DNA of 62,434 bases. Origin: Collybiopsis luxurians FD-317 M1 (lineage: Eukaryota > Basidiomycota > Agaricomycetes > Agaricales > Omphalotaceae). The DNA is taken from contig KN834901.1 of the NCBI GenBank assembly GCA_000827265.1, positions 1 to 62,434 on the forward strand, given 5' to 3'. The notes below the pieces were generated by a model. The model was given only the letters and a program-made list of their open reading frames with translations. It was not told where the DNA came from and made no database searches. Made by a program: the position numbers and the translations under genes. Shown here piece after piece: positions 60,008 to 62,434 of this stretch. How positions within the stretch are numbered: the first letter of the stretch is position 1; each line of letters begins with the position of its first letter.

Positions 60008-61321
60008 CTAAGCCGCGGCAACACTACTAGAAATATGGTCATCCTTGTGAGAGCCTTCAATAGTAGTTTGATTAATATAGAAAGTCTCAATGACTGGGGA
60101 GCTATCCATGTTGACCAAAATAACTATTGCAATTGGATACCACGCCTACCAATGAAATTAGCTTTGTTTGTAAAATGGAGTTGAAACTCACAGCAGCCAG
60201 ACTGAATATGAATTTAATAATTTCCAGGGTTTGTGCAATATCTTTATTATTTGCAGGACCATATATTTTCAACAGGATGAACACAGCATAGAGGGCCTGT
60301 ATTGTGCAATATATAGCGCCAGACTCAATCAACAGAAGCAGAATATTCTGGACCCTAGTTCTTCTGTGAATTGCAGCTTCTTTCATGATATGATGGTGAT
60401 GCCTTCATAGAATGATGCATTGTATGAGTTGCATATTGTGAAGGGGAGTCTAAGGGTACTTGCCTTGCTTTCCATGCAATCAAGCTTGTTGCAAACATGT
60501 TAACTACCAGGGAAACTAAAAGTGATGACCAGTCCAAAGTTTGGCTAGGACTGGATTCTGATGCCTGGATGTAAGTGTTATCCAAGATGCAATCTGCAAT
60601 CTGAATACCTAGAAGATACCATGAAAGGATTCAATGAACTTGCTAGGTTTTGGTGTGTCAAATCCATACCCATATTTACAACAATGAGAAGTGCAAGTGC
60701 AACTTTCCAAAGCTTTTCCTGTTGGAACAAAACCCAGGTTCTCCAGACTACAATGAGATCACTCAAACATGTCTAAATTACAGAATGAAGTGATTGAGTG
60801 GCAAGTGATAAACACAGCCAACTCACAGAAATTGTAAAAGGCCAACCATTAATAATTTCAAGAGGCGTGGTTTTTTTGTCTGATATCTGAGTTTGAGCTT
60901 GAATTCCTCCCTCAGGTCCCTCTGGTTTTATATCAACAAAAATGAACTGATCCTGTATGAGTGGGACTGCCCCTTCCATAAAGATGCTCCAAGTCAAGGC
61001 AATAAAAGTCATGAACAGGCAAATAAGAAGCACAACCTTTGAATGTGTCCATGATTTAGTTCTACCAGGAAGCCACAAGCCAAAGGACATATGAGTTGAA
61101 AAATATCAGAAACAATTTCTGACATTTCATACAATTGGATGTGAGTAGCAATGAACATTCCTAGAACAGCTACACCTAGAAGAGCCCATCCATTACCAAC
61201 TACTCCTTCATGGCAAGTTATACATACCATAACCAGTTAGTCCCACCATTATAGAACCTGAAGTGCGCTGGTATAACAGTGTGGCTAGGTGCACAATTCT
61301 CTGCTGCTGTTCCGGGGTCAT
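60008..61321 (-). CDS. Agaricomycete 7-TM integral membrane protein
   Basis: About seven exons can be spliced into one intact frame. It starts MTPEQQQRIVHLATLLYQ, then membrane segments such as VGLTGYGVAVLGMFIATHI, VVLLICLFMTFIALTW, SDLIVVWRTWVLF, VALALLIVVNMG, LLVSLVVNMFATSLIAWKAR, RVQNILLLLIESGAIYC and YPIAIVILVNM. The WRTWVLF, SL-x-VNM-x-ATSLIAWKA and LLLLIESGAIYC blocks are typical of a large mushroom 7-TM family sometimes described as receptor-like; no ligand is known. One intron (60403-60463) has a GC donor (AAG|GCAAGT). The start at 61321 is in frame with the downstream Met 61249 and lies about 30 nt after a TATA box. Confidence 0.83.
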
Positions 61322-61350
61322 GAGTAAAATGAAAGACTCGCTGTCTGGCC

Positions 61351-61362
61351 CTTAAATTTATA
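61351..61362 (-). promoter_or_regulatory. TATA box of the 7-TM gene
   Basis: TATAAATTTAAG on the minus strand begins 41 nt upstream of the start codon, implying a very short 5' leader. Confidence 0.55.
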
Positions 61363-62171
61363 CCCTCATCAAACACTGACATCAGGATGTGCACGTTATC
61401 TATAGTTTCTATACCACTGACAACTTCATGAAAGCTTGGAATTGAGTTTTGTTTAAAGTTGCATGCCAGCTGCCATCGTGATTCTCCACAAGCTTCCTGT
61501 CAAGCTTAGAATACATTCTCTTCCAGAAAAGGAGGTCAGTAGCCAGATGCAATTGCTGTGACACCCAAAATTCTAGCTAAACAGGAAATGTTCATTAGGA
61601 CTGTTTTCTTCATCTTGACAATCAATACATAGGAGAATCCTCATTGCTCATGGCGAGTCATTTGAATGTCCATCCTTCCCATCAAAGGTTCAACGTTGCT
61701 CCGGATCAGATCACCCAAACCGACACCGCCGGACTTGTACACATCACTTTATATATACTGAATGTCAATGTACAACTTCATCCGCTTACAGGAGACTAAT
61801 GCCCCCATACATATTCCCTTATTTGTGATTTCCAGACTAAAGGTACCCAAAAATTGGACAACACTTTTTTTTCTTTGTTATGCTTGACTCTTCTGGATTC
61901 CAGAGCAAGAGGCTGCAAGATCAACATGAAGAAGATTTGTTAAAACAGATACTGACAGGTATCGGTGTGTTTAATAAAATCACTACCTGGGTTCAGTTAG
62001 GCAGGTGCGTTAGATGCGGTATCGTAAAGACGCAAGGCACTAACTAGGACTGTGAGTTCGTTTGGCCTTTAAAGTAATCGGTGGGAGTAATTCGGTACTG
62101 GTAAACTGTAGACTGGTCGGTACTGGTATTCGGTGATGGTAACTTGACTTGGTGGACTTTCTTTGATATAT
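61363..62171. other. Intergenic region with TACTGGT-rich stretch
   Basis: No gene is recognised. The last part (about 62090-62160) holds several TACTGGT/ACTGGT units, directly before the dispersed repeat. Confidence 0.45.
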
Positions 62172-62434
62172 AACTTTTGGTAACTGGTAAATGTGAGCCT
62201 GAAACAACTAACCGCTCTGGGACTAGCTTGCTTAGACTGTAATAGACTTGACGGTGTAAAACGGTAGCTCAAACTACTAGCCTCTCGGTGGGTCTAGCTA
62301 GCTTAAACGGTATAACTTGGCTTGGACTTTGACTTTAGAACTTAAATCTAACCAACTAGTACAACTGGATTCACTGATACAGCTTGCACAGAGCTCTTAG
62401 AAAGTAAGTGTAAGGTAACTTTATATTTGGTAGT
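62172..62434 (+). repeat. Dispersed direct repeat, copy 2 (cut by window end)
   Basis: Same orientation as copy 1 (2739-3003) with about 95% identity by eye. It continues past the end of the window. Confidence 0.8.

Overview
The window looks like a chromosomal segment of an Agaricomycete (mushroom-forming basidiomycete). Genes are packed on both strands and split by many short introns of about 46-75 nt. Families typical of this class are present: multi-exon P450s, Agaricomycete-type BTB and F-box proteins, a 7-TM protein and a two-lobed single-pass membrane protein. Remains of copia- and gypsy-type retrotransposons sit at the left end. All gene models here were spliced by eye, so exon borders are inferences from reading frame, splice signals and paralogue comparison.

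Layout. 1-7.4 kb is A+T-rich, repeat-derived DNA: a copia 3' end with a complete LTR, a broken gypsy-type gag, and a second LTR. 7.7-11.9 kb holds a P450 pseudogene followed by an intact paralogue. 12-15 kb holds two F-box paralogues, one with an in-frame stop. 15.7-18.5 kb is a head-to-head PEX7/sirtuin pair with only 36 bp between start codons. 19-22.3 kb holds two neighbouring genes sharing an exactly spaced C2HC zinc finger (one copy and three copies). 23-30.2 kb is metabolic: secreted GH16 glucanase, dolichyl-diphosphatase, phosphoglucomutase, NAD(P)H-hydrate dehydratase. 30.7-34.9 kb is a BTB gene triplet. 35.6-40.5 kb is core housekeeping: RPN8, fibrillarin, arginyl-tRNA synthetase. 40.9-47 kb holds a C2H2 factor, an HExxH protein, a GNAT acetyltransferase and a membrane protein. 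47.4 kb carries a 192-bp TIR element (MITE). 48-58.8 kb holds two more intact P450 paralogues around a serine/proline-rich protein, pantothenate synthetase and a CENP-C-like cupin protein. 58.8-62.4 kb is again A+T-rich, with a decayed pantothenate synthetase fragment, a 7-TM gene and a second copy of the ~265-bp repeat first seen at 2.7 kb.

Functionally this is mostly unlinked housekeeping genes interleaved with locally duplicated lineage-specific families (P450, F-box, BTB, C2HC finger). No biosynthetic backbone enzyme is visible, so the P450s look like a dispersed paralogue family and not a metabolite cluster. The most unusual signals are the high number of GC-AG introns (nine inferred), the shared C2HC finger, the conserved C-terminal region of the BTB triplet, the HExxH/GEAG protein, the CENP-C-like cupin with a hydrophobic tail, and a recurrent GGCGCT motif in intergenic DNA.
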